Shown here: positions 45,202 through 46,030 of the stretch, piece by piece
How positions within the stretch are numbered: position 1 is the first letter of the stretch
Layout: every line of letters starts with the position of its first letter
From: Kiritimatiellia bacterium
GTDB taxonomy: Bacteria > Verrucomicrobiota > Kiritimatiellia > RZYC01
Assembly: GCA_028708815.1 (NCBI GenBank)
Contig: JAQVYB010000012.1
Span: forward strand, 1 to 46,030
Direction of reading: 5' to 3'
Length of the DNA: 46,030 nucleotides
Position numbers and translations under genes: made by a program
Notes under the pieces: generated by a model
What the model saw: only the letters and a program-made list of their open reading frames with translations
Databases searched by the model: none
What the model was told of the DNA's origin: nothing

Positions 45202-46002
45202 TCAATAGCGGGTGGAGAGCGTCGGCCCGAGCGGACGGTATTTCACGGAACCTTTTTCTTTGGCCGATTTGCACTTGATGCAGAACCGGGCAAATGGCAG
45301 CGCCTCCAGACGCGCCTTCTCAATCTGACAGTTGCAGTCCTCACATGAACCATACGTGCCATCGTCAATGCGGCGCAGCGCATCGTTGATTTCATACAGG
45401 ATATCGTGTTCGGCACTCACCAGATTCAGGGCGAATTCGCGGTTGAAGTTGTCCGTCCCGTGATCGGCCATGTGCATGCCGTGCATCGTCATATCGCCCG
45501 CCGTATCCTTCATCGAGCGGTTCAGGCTGTCATCCGTCAAAAATTCAATTTCCCCCAGCACGCGGTCACGCAGATTCTGCAAATCCCTTTTCAGCATCTT
45601 CCGATTGCTTTGCGACAACTTGCTCATGCCCCGCTTGTGCACTTCGTTCAAGGTCTTCTTGAAGGAATCCATGGCGCTTTTCGAATTCATCTGCGCCTTT
45701 TTCCCGCCGGAAGCCGTTTTTTTGGCCTTGGCAGGTGATTTTTTGGCCTTTTCCGCCGGGTTTTTAGCCTTTACCGGTGTTTTTTTGGGCTTTTCAGCTA
45801 TTTTTTTGGGTTTGGCAGGTGATTTTTTTGCGGTTGCGGCCTTTTCCGCCGGTTTTTTGTCGTCTTTGGCTGATTTTTTAGGTTTTTCGGCCTTTTTTAT
45901 GATTTTTTTAACACTTTTATCTGTTTTCAGAGCTGTTTTTTTTGTCTTAACGGGGGTACTTTTTTTTGTTTTTTTAACAGTGGTGATCGTCTTTTTTGCC
46001 AT
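45202..46002 (-). CDS. DksA/TraR-type zinc-finger protein with histone-H1-like tail
   Basis: The 266 residues fall in two parts. Residues 1-105 are almost only Lys, Ala, Pro, Thr and Ser in PAKK/EKPKK units, like the C-terminal domain of histone H1 or bacterial histone-like proteins, and should bind DNA. Residues 110-266 are a DksA/TraR C4 protein: a coiled coil (KMLKRDLQNLRDRVLGEIE), MADHGTDNFNREFAL and the zinc finger DDGTYGSCEDCNCQIEKARL with Cys220, Cys223, Cys241 and Cys244. DksA proteins reach into the RNA polymerase secondary channel. AGGG lies about 9 bases before the ATG at 46002. It probably starts the lspA-miaA-hflX-radC-lpxA run. Confidence 0.88.
   Translation of the reverse strand: MAKKTITTVKKTKKSTPVKTKKTALKTDKSVKKIIKKAEKPKKSAKDDKKPAEKAATAKKSPAKPKKIAEKPKKTPVKAKNPAEKAKKSPAKAKKTASGGKKAQMNSKSAMDSFKKTLNEVHKRGMSKLSQSNRKMLKRDLQNLRDRVLGEIEFLTDDSLNRSMKDTAGDMTMHGMHMADHGTDNFNREFALNLVSAEHDILYEINDALRRIDDGTYGSCEDCNCQIEKARLEALPFARFCIKCKSAKEKGSVKYRPLGPTLSTRY
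45712..45995 (-). repeat. lysine-codon repeat tract
   Basis: The segment encoding the Lys/Ala/Pro tail has degenerate 9-15 base units and many runs of 5 to 9 T on the plus strand (A on the coding strand), for example around 45770-45830 and 45940-45975. It is prone to length change and slippage. Confidence 0.65.
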
Positions 46003-46030
46003 GATTAGTACCCTGCTTTATAGTTAATGA

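Overview
The window looks like an ordinary chromosomal stretch of a Gram-negative bacterium of the Planctomycetota-Verrucomicrobiota-Chlamydiota group, most likely Kiritimatiellota. The group assignment is an inference. It rests on lpxA (lipid A), secreted proteins with galactose-binding-like and thrombospondin-3-like modules, a fused SecDF, a DksA-type protein next to lspA as in Chlamydia, and divergent ftsA/ftsZ that sit outside a dcw cluster. No phage, insertion sequence or CRISPR was found.

Left arm (1-27877). It starts with the 3' end of a secreted modular protein and a second secreted carbohydrate-binding-like protein, then tRNA-Arg(TCT). A short minus-strand block follows: tpx, accA and a LysM/YkuD L,D-transpeptidase. 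From 5041 almost everything is on the plus strand: lepA-lepB, ftsA-ftsZ, a SWIM/SNF2 helicase, galE, pgi, pyrE, a vapBC toxin-antitoxin pair, an oversized nucleoside-diphosphate-kinase-like protein, a DAHP synthase, and tgt-yajC-secDF-recJ. The exceptions are a small membrane ORF and a PAS-PAS-receiver protein at 14059-15787.

Junction (27878-28156). The gene-free gap between convergent recJ and glgA holds a strong candidate dif (XerCD) site at 28017-28044. About 18 of 23 genes to its left are on the plus strand and 18 of 20 to its right on the minus strand, so both arms point at it. This is what a replication terminus looks like.

Right arm (28157-46030). It holds glgA, a GspC-like PDZ protein and RNase P RNA directly behind a zinc-ribbon coiled-coil gene. 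Next is a long riboflavin transcription unit led by an FMN riboswitch: ribBA-ribH-nusB-ftsY-ribD-ribE-panD. Two plus-strand genes follow, an RdgC-like protein and a membrane protein of unknown function. The last block is a tightly coupled minus-strand run: a DksA-type protein with a histone-H1-like tail, lspA, miaA, hflX, radC, lpxA, a receiver-domain protein with an acidic tail, and a membrane-anchored zinc-ribbon protein.

The most unusual points are the dif/terminus, FMN control reaching nusB and ftsY, a receiver protein whose histidine-kinase H-box has lost its histidine, the receiver/zinc-ribbon pair coupled to lpxA, and the enlarged NDK-like protein.
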